64,000 nucleotides of DNA, taken from the NCBI GenBank assembly GCA_022826685.1, contig JAJDUL010000018.1, positions 39,752 through 103,751 of the forward strand. The letters run 5' to 3'. The notes beneath the pieces are model-generated. The model made no database searches. It was given only the letters and a program-made list of their open reading frames with translations, and was not told the DNA's origin. This document shows positions 16,642-25,486 of the stretch, in pieces (position 1 is the first letter of the stretch; the number at the start of each line of letters is the position of its first letter). The translations under genes and the position numbers were made by a program. Source of the stretch: Gemmatimonadota bacterium (lineage in GTDB: Bacteria; Gemmatimonadota; Gemmatimonadetes; Palauibacterales; Palauibacteraceae).

Positions 16642-16725
16642 AACGGCCCCCGCGGTAGGCCGGACCGCCGAACGCGCGGGGCGGCAGACGAGTCCGCTGC
16701 TTGGCGACGGGTGCGGGCAGTCCGT

Positions 16726-17688
16726 ATGATCGGGGCCGTGAATACACCGGCCATTCGCCTCCGCGGCGTCACGAAGCGCTTCGACAGGAAGACGGCGGTC
16801 CGCGACCTCGACCTCGAGATCCCACGCGGATCGATCTACGGGCTCATCGGCCCGAACGGCGCCGGAAAGACGACGACGCTCCGGATCATCCTCGACATCA
16901 TCGGGCCCGACGCGGGCTCCGTCGACGTCTTCGGTTCCCCCAACGTCGAGGCCATGCGCAGACGCATCGGGTACCTGCCGGAGGAGCGCGGCATGTACCA
17001 GAAGATGACGGCCGCAGACCACCTCGCGTTCTTCGGCCAACTGAAGGGGCTGAAGCGGAAGGAGGCGCTCGCGCGGGCCCGGTCCGGGCTGGACGCGGTG
17101 GGTCTCGGCGACCGGGCGGACGACAAGGTGGAGACCTTCTCGAAGGGGATGGCCCAGAAGGCCCAGTTCCTGGGGGTCATCCTTCACGAACCCGATCTGC
17201 TGGTGCTCGACGAGCCCTTCAGCGGCCTCGACCCGCTGAACGTCGAACTGTTCAAACAACTGCTGCAGGAACGACAACGGGCCGGCGCCACGATCCTCCT
17301 CTCGACGCACCTCATCGAGGACGCCGAGCGGCTGTGCGAGCGGGTGTGCATGATCGCGGGAGCGACCAAGGTGCTCGATGGCCGGGTCCGCGACATCAAG
17401 GCCGCGGCGGGGCGGCGCGACATCGCGCTGTCCTTCGAGGGGAACCCCACGTTCCTCGATGCGCCGGACCTGATCGAGGACATTTCGGCGCACGGCACGT
17501 ACGTGGAGGTCCGCATGCTGGAAGGGGCGGATCCCCAGGCGCTGTTGCGGCGGGCGGTGGACAGCGGCGCCCTGATCTCGCGCTTCGAACTCATCGAACC
17601 TTCGCTGCGCCAGATCTTCATCGAGAAGGCGACGGAGGCCGGACTCTCGCACGAGGACGAGAGCGAAGACGACGAGGCGGCGGCATGA
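16726..17688 (+). CDS. ABC transporter ATP-binding protein (NatA-like)
   Basis: About 320 aa from ATG 16726; GTG 16711 and GTG 16738 are alternatives. Walker A GPNGAGKTT (42-50), Q-loop region YLPEERGMYQKM, signature FSKGMAQKAQ in place of LSGGQ, Walker B LLVLDEPFSGLDP, and H-loop STHLIEDAERL. The variant signature and YLPEERGLY-type Q-loop are typical of the NatA/DrrA-like exporter subfamily. Overlaps the permease by ATGA. Substrate unknown (sodium, drug or lipid are possible). Confidence 0.88.
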   Translation: MIGAVNTPAIRLRGVTKRFDRKTAVRDLDLEIPRGSIYGLIGPNGAGKTTTLRIILDIIGPDAGSVDVFGSPNVEAMRRRIGYLPEERGMYQKMTAADHLAFFGQLKGLKRKEALARARSGLDAVGLGDRADDKVETFSKGMAQKAQFLGVILHEPDLLVLDEPFSGLDPLNVELFKQLLQERQRAGATILLSTHLIEDAERLCERVCMIAGATKVLDGRVRDIKAAAGRRDIALSFEGNPTFLDAPDLIEDISAHGTYVEVRMLEGADPQALLRRAVDSGALISRFELIEPSLRQIFIEKATEAGLSHEDESEDDEAAA

Positions 17689-19016
17689 ACCCGTTCACGC
17701 CCAGGGTCGCGGCCGTGATCCGCCGGGAGTTCGTCCTGCGCGTGAAGTCGAAGTGGTTCCTCCTCTCCACGCTGGGGCTCCCCGTGCTGATCGTCGGGCT
17801 CGGCGTCCTCTCCGCCTTCCTGGCCGTGAGGGGGGCGACGGACGCAGGGGAGGAGCGCCGGCTCATCGGGATCGCCGATCCGGCCGGGCTGATCGGAGAC
17901 CTCCTGATCGAGGAGTTCCTCGCGGACTCGCTCGACGCCGTGCGCGCCGCGGACATGGAGGCGCTGTCGGTCGACGAGGCGCGGACGCGGCTCTCCGACA
18001 CCTCCTACGACCTGCTGCTGATGATCCCGCGGAGTGAGGGCCGGCGCTCCGCGGAGATGCCGGGGGCGATGCCGGACGCGGACGAAGGGGAGGGCGGCGA
18101 CGGGCGAACGACGCTGCTCGCGCGGGCCAGCGTGCCTTCCGTCATCGAGAGTTCGGTCCGGGGCGCCCTTCAGCGGGCATCGGTGAGGGCGCGCCTGCGC
18201 TCGATCGGCGTGCAGAGCATCGATCCCGGCGCGCTGCTCCAGCGGACCTCGTTCGACGTCATCAACGTCACGGAATCCGGCGAAGCGCGGTCCCAGGATA
18301 TCTACCGGGCGCTCAGCTTCGGCATCGCGTTCTTCTTCTACTTCATCCTGCTCATCTACGGGCAGATGATCGTGCGGGCGATCCTCGAGGAGAAGCAGTC
18401 CGACATCGTCGAGATCATGGTCTCCTCGCTTCGCCCGTGGGAACTGATGCTGGGCAAGATCGTGGGCGTCGGCGCCGTGGGGATCGCGCAGATGGCCGTC
18501 TGGGCGCTGGTCTTCGCGCTCGCCGCGGTCTACGGCCTCACCGCCGGGGCCTCCACGCTGGCGGAGGCGGGGATCGACATCGCGAGCATCCCGGTCCCGT
18601 GGGGCACGCTCGTGCTGATGTTCTTTTTCCTCGTCTTCGGCTACCTGCTCTACGCGGGCATGTTCGCGGGGGCGGGCGCGACGATCAGCAACGAGCACGA
18701 CGCCCAGCAGGTCATGCTCCCGATCACGATGCTGATCATCCTCCCCTTCATCGCGACGCAGGGCGTGATCCAGAGCCCGAACGCGGGTTGGGGCGTCATC
18801 CTCTCCCTCGTGCCTTTCTTCAGTCCGCTGGTGATGCCGGCGCGGCTGTTCGCCACCTCGGTCCCGGTGTGGCAGTGGCTCGTGTCGCTGGTTCTGCTGG
18901 GAGTCTTCGTCCTCGGGGCGGCGTGGGTCGCGGGCCGCATCTTCCGGGTCGGGATTCTGATGAAGGGCCAGCGCGCCAACCTGCCGCAGGTGCTGCGGTG
19001 GATACGCCACGGTTAG
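17685..19016 (+). CDS. ABC-2 type transporter permease (NatB-like)
   Basis: 443 aa. An N-terminal helix (FLLSTLGLPVLIVGLGVLSAFLA), a large extracytoplasmic region (to about residue 205) and then five or six membrane helices give the ABC-2/NatB layout. Motif EEKQSDIVEIMVSSLRPWELMLGKIVGVG is typical of NatB. Starts within the stop of the ATPase gene (ATGA). The last 19 nt overlap the start chosen for tupA, linking exporter and importer genes on one transcript. Confidence 0.85.
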   Translation: MNPFTPRVAAVIRREFVLRVKSKWFLLSTLGLPVLIVGLGVLSAFLAVRGATDAGEERRLIGIADPAGLIGDLLIEEFLADSLDAVRAADMEALSVDEARTRLSDTSYDLLLMIPRSEGRRSAEMPGAMPDADEGEGGDGRTTLLARASVPSVIESSVRGALQRASVRARLRSIGVQSIDPGALLQRTSFDVINVTESGEARSQDIYRALSFGIAFFFYFILLIYGQMIVRAILEEKQSDIVEIMVSSLRPWELMLGKIVGVGAVGIAQMAVWALVFALAAVYGLTAGASTLAEAGIDIASIPVPWGTLVLMFFFLVFGYLLYAGMFAGAGATISNEHDAQQVMLPITMLIILPFIATQGVIQSPNAGWGVILSLVPFFSPLVMPARLFATSVPVWQWLVSLVLLGVFVLGAAWVAGRIFRVGILMKGQRANLPQVLRWIRHG

Positions 19017-19855
19017 CCGTCCGTGACAGACGCGCGCGGCGAACCTCCTTCGCCCTCCTCTTCGCCCTCGGCGGGGGAGTGTGCGCCGGGGCGTGCGGGA
19101 CCGACGCGGGCACGTTCGTGCTCGGCGCCACGACGTCCACCTACGATTCGGGCCTGCTCGAACACCTGATCGCCCGCTTCAACGAAGACCACCCCGGGCT
19201 CCGGGTGCGCACGGTCATCGCGGGAAGCGGCGAGGCTCTGCAACTCGGCCGCACGGGAGACGTGGATCTTCTGCTCGTGCACGCACCCGAAGCCGAGGCC
19301 CGTTTCGTCGAGGCGGGGTACGCGCCGCGTCGGAGTCCCGTCCTCGTCAACGGGTACGTGATCGCGGGGCCGCCCTCGGATCCGGCGCGGATTCGCGGCT
19401 CCGCATCCCCCTCCGAGGCGTTCGCGACCCTCGCGCGGGGGGGGCACGACTTCGTCTCGCGCAGCGACAGTTCGGGCACGCACTACCGCGAAATCGCCTT
19501 CTGGCGCGAGGCGGGGGTGGCCGGCGAGGGTGCATGGTACGTGGAGTCCGGGCAGGGACAGGCCACGACGCTGCACGTGGCCAGCGAACGCGGGGCCTAC
19601 GTCCTCACGGATGTCGCGACGCTCGCGATGCTGTCGCAGGTGCTCGACCTGGATGCGCTCGTCGAGGGTCACCCCTCCCTGCGCAACGTCTACTCGCTGC
19701 TCGCGCCGCGCGACGCGGCCCGGCCGGAACCCGCCGCGGTCTTCGCGGACTGGCTGCGCTCCGGAAGCGGACGCCGCGCGATCGGGGAATTCCGGGTGCG
19801 GGGCAGCCCGGAGGCCCTCTTCGCCCCGTGGCCCCGCGACGATCCCGCAAACTAG
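18998..19855 (+). CDS. tupA: Tungstate ABC transporter, substrate-binding lipoprotein
   Basis: About 285 aa. GTG 18998 is chosen, overlapping the permease end by 19 nt, because it gives a lipoprotein signal (RRARRTSFALLFALGGGVCAGAC split at the Arg cluster). After the lipobox comes the Tup signature TSTYDSGLLEHLIARF, then GSGEALQLGRTGDVDLLLVHAPEAE and SRSDSSGTHYREIAFW. Binds tungstate (possibly molybdate) in the periplasm. Followed by cognate permease and ATPase. Tungsten uptake implies a tungsten or molybdenum enzyme elsewhere; an oxidoreductase subunit of a molybdo-flavoprotein family occurs at 59813-60799. Confidence 0.85.
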   Translation: MDTPRLAVRDRRARRTSFALLFALGGGVCAGACGTDAGTFVLGATTSTYDSGLLEHLIARFNEDHPGLRVRTVIAGSGEALQLGRTGDVDLLLVHAPEAEARFVEAGYAPRRSPVLVNGYVIAGPPSDPARIRGSASPSEAFATLARGGHDFVSRSDSSGTHYREIAFWREAGVAGEGAWYVESGQGQATTLHVASERGAYVLTDVATLAMLSQVLDLDALVEGHPSLRNVYSLLAPRDAARPEPAAVFADWLRSGSGRRAIGEFRVRGSPEALFAPWPRDDPAN

Positions 19856-19864
19856 ATTCGGCGC

Positions 19865-20563
19865 GTGGATCCGCTGCTCGAGGCTCTCCGGCTCATCACG
19901 TCGGGTGACCTGTACGTCTGGAACGTCATCCTCCGCTCTCTGCAGATCAGCGGATCGGCGCTCCTCCTGGCCATGGTCATCGGACTCCCCATCGGGATCG
20001 CGGTCGGGCTGACGCGATTCCGGCTCCGGCTGCCCGTGGTCGCGGTGATCAACGCGGGTCTCGCCTTTCCTCCCGTCGTCGTCGGCCTCGGGGTCTTCCT
20101 CTTCCTCTCGAGGGCAGGCCCGCTCGGCGACCTGCAACTGCTCTACACGCCGGCCGCCATGATCGGCGCCCAGGCGATTCTCGCGGGCCCCTACATCGCC
20201 GCGGTGAGCCTCGCCGCCGTGGAGAACATCCCCTCCGACATCGCGCTCCAGGCGCGGGCGCTCGGCGCGAGCCGGCGGCAGGCGATCCTCCTGCAGCTGA
20301 GGGAGGTGCGGACGTCGCTCGTGGCCGCGGTGGCGGCGGGGTTCGGGGCCATCATCAGCGAGGTGGGCGCGGTGATGATGGTGGGGGGCAACATCCTCGG
20401 GGAAACCCGGGTGATGACGACGGCGATCGTGCTGGAGACGCGGCGCGGCAACTTCGACGTCGCGATCGCCATGGGGATCGTGCTCATGCTCATCGCTCTC
20501 TGCGTGAATGCGGCGCTCCTCCTGCTCGGCCGGCGCACGATCCGCCGCGGGCAGGTCGCGTGA
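19865..20563 (+). CDS. tupB: Tungstate ABC transporter, permease
   Basis: 232 aa from GTG 19865, 9 nt after tupA. Five to six membrane helices and the EAA-type loop ALGASRRQAILLQLREVRTSLVAAV (cytoplasmic ATPase contact), then EVGAVMMVGGNILGETRVMTTAIVLETRRG, characteristic of TupB/WtpB-type permeases. Overlaps tupC by GTGA, so the two are translationally coupled. Confidence 0.88.
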   Translation: MDPLLEALRLITSGDLYVWNVILRSLQISGSALLLAMVIGLPIGIAVGLTRFRLRLPVVAVINAGLAFPPVVVGLGVFLFLSRAGPLGDLQLLYTPAAMIGAQAILAGPYIAAVSLAAVENIPSDIALQARALGASRRQAILLQLREVRTSLVAAVAAGFGAIISEVGAVMMVGGNILGETRVMTTAIVLETRRGNFDVAIAMGIVLMLIALCVNAALLLLGRRTIRRGQVA

Positions 20564-21708
20564 ACGCCGCAACCGGGCCGCTTCTAGGCGGCGTGGGCCT
20601 GCGCCGGAGCTACGGCGGGAGGACGGCCGTCGAGGTGGATCGCATCGAACTGCGGGAGGGCGAGATGCTCGCGGTGTTCGGGCCGAACGGGGCCGGGAAG
20701 TCCACGTTGCTGCGCCTGCTCGCGATGCTGGAGAAGCCCGACGCCGGAGAGGTCGCGTTCCGCGGCGGGTCGGGACGGCCGGCCGAGCGGGCGCTCCGGG
20801 CCGCGTCCGCGGTCGTGTTTCAACGCCCCCACTTCTGGAGCGACTCCGTCGAGTACAACGTGGGGCTCGGGCTGGCCCTGCGTGGCGTGCCCCGCACCGA
20901 AGCCCGCGCCCGCTCGCGCGCGGTGTGCGAGCAACTCGCGATCTCACACCTCCTCGGAGCCCCGATATCGCGGCTGTCCGGAGGGGAGGCACAGCGCGTG
21001 GCGCTCGCGCGGGCGCTCGTCCTCGACCCCGAGATCCTCTTCCTCGACGAGCCGACGGCGAACCTCGACACGGATTCGCGGCTCGACCTCCGCCACGACC
21101 TGGAGCGCGTGGCCCGGGAGCGGGCGACGAGCGTTTTTCTCATCACTCACGACCGGGGCGAGGCCTTCCACCTCGCGGATCGGGTCGCGGTGATCCGCGA
21201 CGGGAAGCTCGTCCAGACGGGTACGCCGAAGGAGATCTACGAGAATCCCGCGGATGTCTACACGGCGCGCGTCACCGGGGCGGAGTTCACAATCTCCGGC
21301 ACCGTGACGCGGGCGCACGAGCGCATGGTCACCGTCGACATCGGGGGCGCTTCGCTCGTGGCCCTCGGCGAGGCGGTCCCGGGAACGCCCGTGAAGATCG
21401 CCTATCGTCCGGAAGATCTCGTCCTCGGACCCCCGGATGTCCCCCCCGCGGATCTGAGCACGCGCAACCTGGTTGTGGCGACGGTGGAGGAACGGCGCGA
21501 CATGGGCGGGCTCGTGCGGCTGCGGCTCCGCGGTCCCGTCGAACTCGTGGCCCTCGTCACGCTCGACGCGGCGGAGGAACTCGGCGTCGAACCCGGCGCG
21601 CGCTTCGCGGTGCGCGCGAAGGCCACCGCGCTGCATGCGTTCCCCGCCGCCCCGCCGGCCAAGACTCTGTCCGATCCGGGCGACCAGGGCTCTTCCGCGG
21701 CCGTCTAG
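20560..21708 (+). CDS. tupC: Tungstate/molybdate ABC transporter, ATPase with TOBE-like C-terminus
   Basis: 382 aa from GTG 20560 (GTGA overlap with tupB). Walker A GPNGAGKST (41-49), Q-loop FQRPHFWSDSV, signature LSGGEAQRVALARAL, Walker B ILFLDEPTANLDT, H-loop ITHDRGEAFHLADR. Residues after about 240 (FTISGTVTRAHERMVTVDIGG and VVATVEERRDMGGLVRLRL) form two oxyanion-binding TOBE-like repeats, which often allow regulation by the transported oxyanion. Convergent with the next gene; the two stops share CTAG. Confidence 0.87.
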   Translation: MNAATGPLLGGVGLRRSYGGRTAVEVDRIELREGEMLAVFGPNGAGKSTLLRLLAMLEKPDAGEVAFRGGSGRPAERALRAASAVVFQRPHFWSDSVEYNVGLGLALRGVPRTEARARSRAVCEQLAISHLLGAPISRLSGGEAQRVALARALVLDPEILFLDEPTANLDTDSRLDLRHDLERVARERATSVFLITHDRGEAFHLADRVAVIRDGKLVQTGTPKEIYENPADVYTARVTGAEFTISGTVTRAHERMVTVDIGGASLVALGEAVPGTPVKIAYRPEDLVLGPPDVPPADLSTRNLVVATVEERRDMGGLVRLRLRGPVELVALVTLDAAEELGVEPGARFAVRAKATALHAFPAAPPAKTLSDPGDQGSSAAV

Positions 21709-22937
21709 CCCGAATTCCGGCGGATCCCCGGGCCCGTCCAGATGACGATGGCTCCGCAGCGTCCCACGGCCCCGCCGAACTCGGCCGGCAACTCGCTCGG
21801 GCCGCGATAGACTTCGATCCCTGCGATCTCGGACGGCGAGACGAAGTTGTCGATCGATTCGCCGGCACCGCCGTCGCGGATCACGCGCACGCCGTCCAGG
21901 TAGACGTTCGCGTTCATGCACCCGTACTCGGCACGACTGCTCAGGCTGGGCACGCCACGCGTCATGCGGATGATGCAGTTGTTGTTCGCGCCTCCGGTGC
22001 ACTCGGTGCGCACGCCCGGAATCCGTCCCAGGTAGTGCGTGACGCGGATCGCGCCGGCGTCCTGGATGTCGTCCCGCGTGAGGAAGATCCCGGCGCCGAT
22101 CGCTTCGCCCAGTTCTCGCCGGTCGTAGAACCCCTGCAGCTCCAGCCGCTTCTCGCGCAGTGCCGTGACGACGATCGGCGCGAGTTCGATCGGGTCCACG
22201 CTGAGTTCGAAATCCACCTGCACGGTGCGGTCGCTCGGGAGGCGCACCAACTGGTCCAGGGGATCGAAGGTGAGGTGGTCCACGGTCACCCGGTACATTC
22301 CCGGATCGAGTTCGGTGAACATGAAACGGCCGCTGCCATCGGTCATTCCCTGCTGGTCCTCCGCCAGCAGCGTATCCGAAAGAACGACGTTCGCGGCCTC
22401 CACCGGACGGCCGGACCGCCGATCCACCACCCGACCCACGATTCGGCCGGGCACCGTGAGCAGCCTGGCGAGCGCGCCTTCCTCCACGCCCACGAGGATG
22501 TCCCACCCAGCCGGGGGGCCGGGTGCGATGCTCACTCGAGTCGGCTCCGTGCGGAAGGACGGGAACCTTGCGCTCACGGTGAGATCCTCCTGGGGCGGAA
22601 GGCCGCAGAGGACGTACACGCCCTCGCTGTCCGCGTCCACGGAGACCGTGCGCTGCCGTCCTTCGCCTTCGGTCCAGCTCGCCGTGACCGTGGCGCCCGG
22701 AATGAGGATGCCCTGGAGCGTATCGCGGACGACGCCGGCGAGGCCGGTGAGGGACGGATCCATCTCCGCGGGACACGTCACGATGCCGTGGGGCGGGGTG
22801 AGGGTCAGGCTCTGAGCGGCGAGACGGGACCCGATCGACGTCAGGATGACGGCTCCCGCCAGAGCGACGGACGCGACCCGGCAGGCGGCCCTTCTCCGCG
22901 CCTGCGCCTCTGAACGATCCTCTCGCTGTGTTCGCAT
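21705..22937 (-). CDS. Exported carboxypeptidase-regulatory/TonB-plug protein without barrel
   Basis: 410 aa from ATG 22935-22937; the frame to 23075 is only upstream extension. Signal peptide (VASVALAGAVILTSIGSRLAAQ), two CarboxypepD_reg-like beta domains (GLAGVVRDTLQGILIPGATVTA and IVGRVVDRRSGRPVEAANVVLS), then a plug-like end (GAIRVTHYLGRIPGVRTECTGG, NVYLDGVRVIRD, SEIAGIEVYRGPSELPAEFGG). It stops where a TonB receptor would begin its beta-barrel, so it cannot be a transporter by itself. Six Cys in the plug part may form disulfides. Function unknown. Confidence 0.75.
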   Translation of the reverse strand: MRTQREDRSEAQARRRAACRVASVALAGAVILTSIGSRLAAQSLTLTPPHGIVTCPAEMDPSLTGLAGVVRDTLQGILIPGATVTASWTEGEGRQRTVSVDADSEGVYVLCGLPPQEDLTVSARFPSFRTEPTRVSIAPGPPAGWDILVGVEEGALARLLTVPGRIVGRVVDRRSGRPVEAANVVLSDTLLAEDQQGMTDGSGRFMFTELDPGMYRVTVDHLTFDPLDQLVRLPSDRTVQVDFELSVDPIELAPIVVTALREKRLELQGFYDRRELGEAIGAGIFLTRDDIQDAGAIRVTHYLGRIPGVRTECTGGANNNCIIRMTRGVPSLSSRAEYGCMNANVYLDGVRVIRDGGAGESIDNFVSPSEIAGIEVYRGPSELPAEFGGAVGRCGAIVIWTGPGIRRNSG

Positions 22938-23125
22938 CCTGCGGTCTCCGCCACTACGTCGACAAGCCACGCCTGGAAAGTAATGCAGGCGCGTACCGCG
23001 CACACGACGCGCGCCGGGCCGGGGCCGCCCCGGGCCTCCGGGGGGTTGGCGACGCGCGCCGGTATTGCGAGACACTCCCGGACGCTGTCACTCTTTCGAG
23101 GGTTCATCGGCCGCGGAGTCTCATC

Positions 23126-23578
23126 TTGCAAATCGTGCGAAACCGGCAGGCGCGCTACGCAATCGGCGTCGTTTGCATCCTCGTTGGATTGTCCGGCTGC
23201 CTGGATCTGGGGATCGGAATCTCCCCGACCGTAGGGAACATGCTCTCGTCCGTGGTCAGCGAGGGATCCGCCCTGCCCGAGTTCGCGCGCGCCGCCGGAG
23301 GGCCCGGATCCATGCGAGTCTCGGGCCAGATCGTGGGCAAGCTGCGGTGCGACTACCTGTCCCCCGATCTGCGGGAGGTCGACGGAGGGCTGGAACTGGC
23401 CATCACGATCGTGTCGGGCCGGCAGGGCTGCAACAGTCTGACGCCCGCGACGCTGTCCTACGTGGCAAACATCTACAACGTCGAGCCCGGGTCGTGGTCG
23501 ATTCTCGTGGAGCACCGCTACGAAGGCGTGGACGGAACCCCCGGCGAGCGGCTATACGACGTCGTCACGGTGAACTAG
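23126..23578 (+). CDS. Small lipoprotein of unknown function
   Basis: 150 aa from TTG 23126 (GGAG 7 nt upstream; GTG 23135 is possible). Signal RNRQARYAIGVVCILVGLSGC gives a lipidated Cys. The mature part has a short beta-rich domain (MRVSGQIVGKLRCDYLSPDLRE ... LELAITIVSGRQGCNSLTP ... YNVEPGSWSILVEHRY) with two Cys that may pair. Divergent from the plug-only gene. I do not recognise the family. Confidence 0.6.
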   Translation: MQIVRNRQARYAIGVVCILVGLSGCLDLGIGISPTVGNMLSSVVSEGSALPEFARAAGGPGSMRVSGQIVGKLRCDYLSPDLREVDGGLELAITIVSGRQGCNSLTPATLSYVANIYNVEPGSWSILVEHRYEGVDGTPGERLYDVVTVN

Positions 23579-23603
23579 CCGCCGGCGACTCGCGCCCGCT
23601 GCG

Positions 23604-23873
23604 TCACTCCAGGGGCGTGGAGCGGGAATGGAGTCCCAGCAGATCCGCGTCGCTCATGTCGGCCAGAGCGCGCGTCGCCTCGGCCACGCTGCGACTCTCG
23701 TGCGACAGCCAGCGCGGGGGCGCGAAGGGATCCTCGAGGCACACGAAGTAGATGCGGGCCGCGTGCGGCGTATTCGGCTGGCCGCCCGAGACGTAGGCTT
23801 CCCAGCGGACCATTCCCCCGTCGAGGAACGTGCGGGAGAGCGCCTTCTTCGGATCCACCCTCGTGCGGCTCAC
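23604..23873 (-). CDS. Hypothetical small protein
   Basis: 89 aa from GTG 23871-23873, overlapping the upstream gene as GTGA. Sequence includes GGMVRWEAYVSGGQPNTPHAARIYFVCLEDPFAPPRW and an acidic helical tail (SVAEATRALADMSDADLLGL). No signal or membrane segment. Translational coupling to the 96-aa gene suggests a two-protein unit. Family not recognised. Confidence 0.6.
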   Translation of the reverse strand: MSRTRVDPKKALSRTFLDGGMVRWEAYVSGGQPNTPHAARIYFVCLEDPFAPPRWLSHESRSVAEATRALADMSDADLLGLHSRSTPLE

Positions 23874-24160
23874 ACCTTCACCGAGCGCGCGAGCAGTTCG
23901 CGGAGTCCCGCCTCGTTCATCTCGGACACGGCCTGCTTCGGCACCTTGGAGATGCCCGGCGGCGCCTGGTTGTAGCGCTGGGGGATGGTGATGTCGTCCT
24001 GGTTCCGGAACATCACGAGCAGCCGGGGCGACTGTTGCGTGGTGCCCGAAAAGATCGAGAACTCGGCCTCCCAGGTGGCCCCCGACTCGCTCGTGAACCG
24101 GGTTCGGGCGCTGTCCGCAGCCCCATCCATCCGGAAGATCAGTTTCTTCAGAAGCGACAT
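23870..24160 (-). CDS. Hypothetical small protein
   Basis: 96 aa from ATG 24158-24160. Begins MSLLKKLIFRMDGAADSART, continues TWEAEFSIFSGTTQQSPRLLVMFRN and ends with a helical LRELLARSVKV. The WEAEFSIF strand resembles the WEAY strand of its partner at 23604-23873, so the two may be distant paralogs. Cytoplasmic by prediction; no function known. Confidence 0.6.
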   Translation of the reverse strand: MSLLKKLIFRMDGAADSARTRFTSESGATWEAEFSIFSGTTQQSPRLLVMFRNQDDITIPQRYNQAPPGISKVPKQAVSEMNEAGLRELLARSVKV

Positions 24161-24307
24161 GGGCGCCACACTAGGCGAGTCGGGCGCGACCCGCCAGCCT
24201 GCCGCCGGCCTGAAGGCTTCCGATGCGGGCGAGAAGCTGCGACTATGCATTGGATTCGAGCCCGGCGGGGGGTTCCGGCCTCCCGTCGGCCACGCAAGGA
24301 GAACGTC

Positions 24308-25486
24308 ATGCTGGTCCACCGTCGCTCATCCCTCGCCGCTGCGGCGCCCCGCCTGTACTCCGCGACGATCGTCTTCCTTCTCGGCGTCTTCATCCTTCCG
24401 TCCGCCGCGGCCGGTCAGGATGCGGACGTCATCGACGCGTTCGCGCGGCAGATCGCGGCGGATGTCGAAACGGACGGCATCGGCGGGATCACGGCGGCGG
24501 TCTTCAAGGGAGACCAGGTGCTGTGGGCGCAGGGGTTCGGCTGGGCCGACCCGGAGAACCGCGTGCCCGCGGGAGTGCGGACGATCTACCGGACCGGATC
24601 GATCTCGAAGTCGGTGACGGCGATCCTGATGGCGGACCTCGTGGAGGAAGGGACGGTCGCGCTCGATGACGCCGTCGTGGACCATCTTCCCGAGGCCGCG
24701 GGCTTCGGGGACCCGCCGGCCGACATGGCGCCGATCACGTTACGGCAGTTGGCGAGCCACACCGCCGGCCTCATTCGGGAGCCCGAACTCGAAGGCGCGG
24801 CGGCGGGGCCGATCGAGGACTGGGGATACAAGATCCTCGCTTCGATCCCCCACACCCGCTACGACACGATGCCCGGAGCCCGATATCAGTACTCCAACAT
24901 CGGGTACGGCGTCCTCGGCTACGCGCTGCAGCGGGCCGCCGGCACCTCCTTCATGGACCTCGTCGAGGACCGCCTGTTCGAACCCCTGGGGATGCGCTCC
25001 TCGACCTTCATCGTCGGCCCCGACCTGTGGCGGCGGGTCGCGGTGGGTTTCGTCAACTGGGACGACGGCACCGTGGACCCCGATTTCCCGGCGCTGGAGC
25101 ACGAGGGACGCGGATACAAGGTGCCGAACGGCGGCGTCTACGCGACGGTCGGAGACCTCGCGACGTTCGCGGCCGCGGTCATGGGCATGACCGAACACGA
25201 ACTCCTGGAGCCGGGGACGCGACGGGAGGTCATGACGGTCCAGACGCCCGAGGCTCCCGACTCGGGGTACGGTCTCGGCTTCTCGATTCGTCCTGTCGCG
25301 CTCGAGGGCGGCGCCGTGCGATTCGTCGGCCACGGCGGTTCCGTCGCCGGATACAACATGTACCTCGTGTTCGAACCCGAGAGCGGATACGGCGTCGCGC
25401 TCGGCCGCAACTACAATCGCGGCGCCACCAACCTCGGCGAGGCCGGGAACGGGCTCCTCCAGGCGCTGCTCGAGGCCGGCAGTTGA
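24308..25486 (+). CDS. Exported serine beta-lactamase-family hydrolase
   Basis: 392 aa from ATG 24308 (AAGGAG 6 nt upstream). Signal peptide ends near SAAAGQ. Class C/DD-peptidase fold: S98-I-S-K101 (catalytic Ser and Lys), Y195-S-N197, and H342-G-G in place of KTG. Block FEPLGMRSSTFIV is typical of the Beta-lactamase (PF00144) family, whose members include esterases, peptidases and true lactamases; the substrate cannot be told. Overlaps the next gene by TTGA, so they are co-translated. Confidence 0.85.
   Translation: MLVHRRSSLAAAAPRLYSATIVFLLGVFILPSAAAGQDADVIDAFARQIAADVETDGIGGITAAVFKGDQVLWAQGFGWADPENRVPAGVRTIYRTGSISKSVTAILMADLVEEGTVALDDAVVDHLPEAAGFGDPPADMAPITLRQLASHTAGLIREPELEGAAAGPIEDWGYKILASIPHTRYDTMPGARYQYSNIGYGVLGYALQRAAGTSFMDLVEDRLFEPLGMRSSTFIVGPDLWRRVAVGFVNWDDGTVDPDFPALEHEGRGYKVPNGGVYATVGDLATFAAAVMGMTEHELLEPGTRREVMTVQTPEAPDSGYGLGFSIRPVALEGGAVRFVGHGGSVAGYNMYLVFEPESGYGVALGRNYNRGATNLGEAGNGLLQALLEAGS

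Noticed and set aside
19865..21708. Molybdate transporter instead of tungstate
   Set aside because: The TSTYDSGLL signature of the binding protein fits Tup better, although molybdate transport is not excluded.
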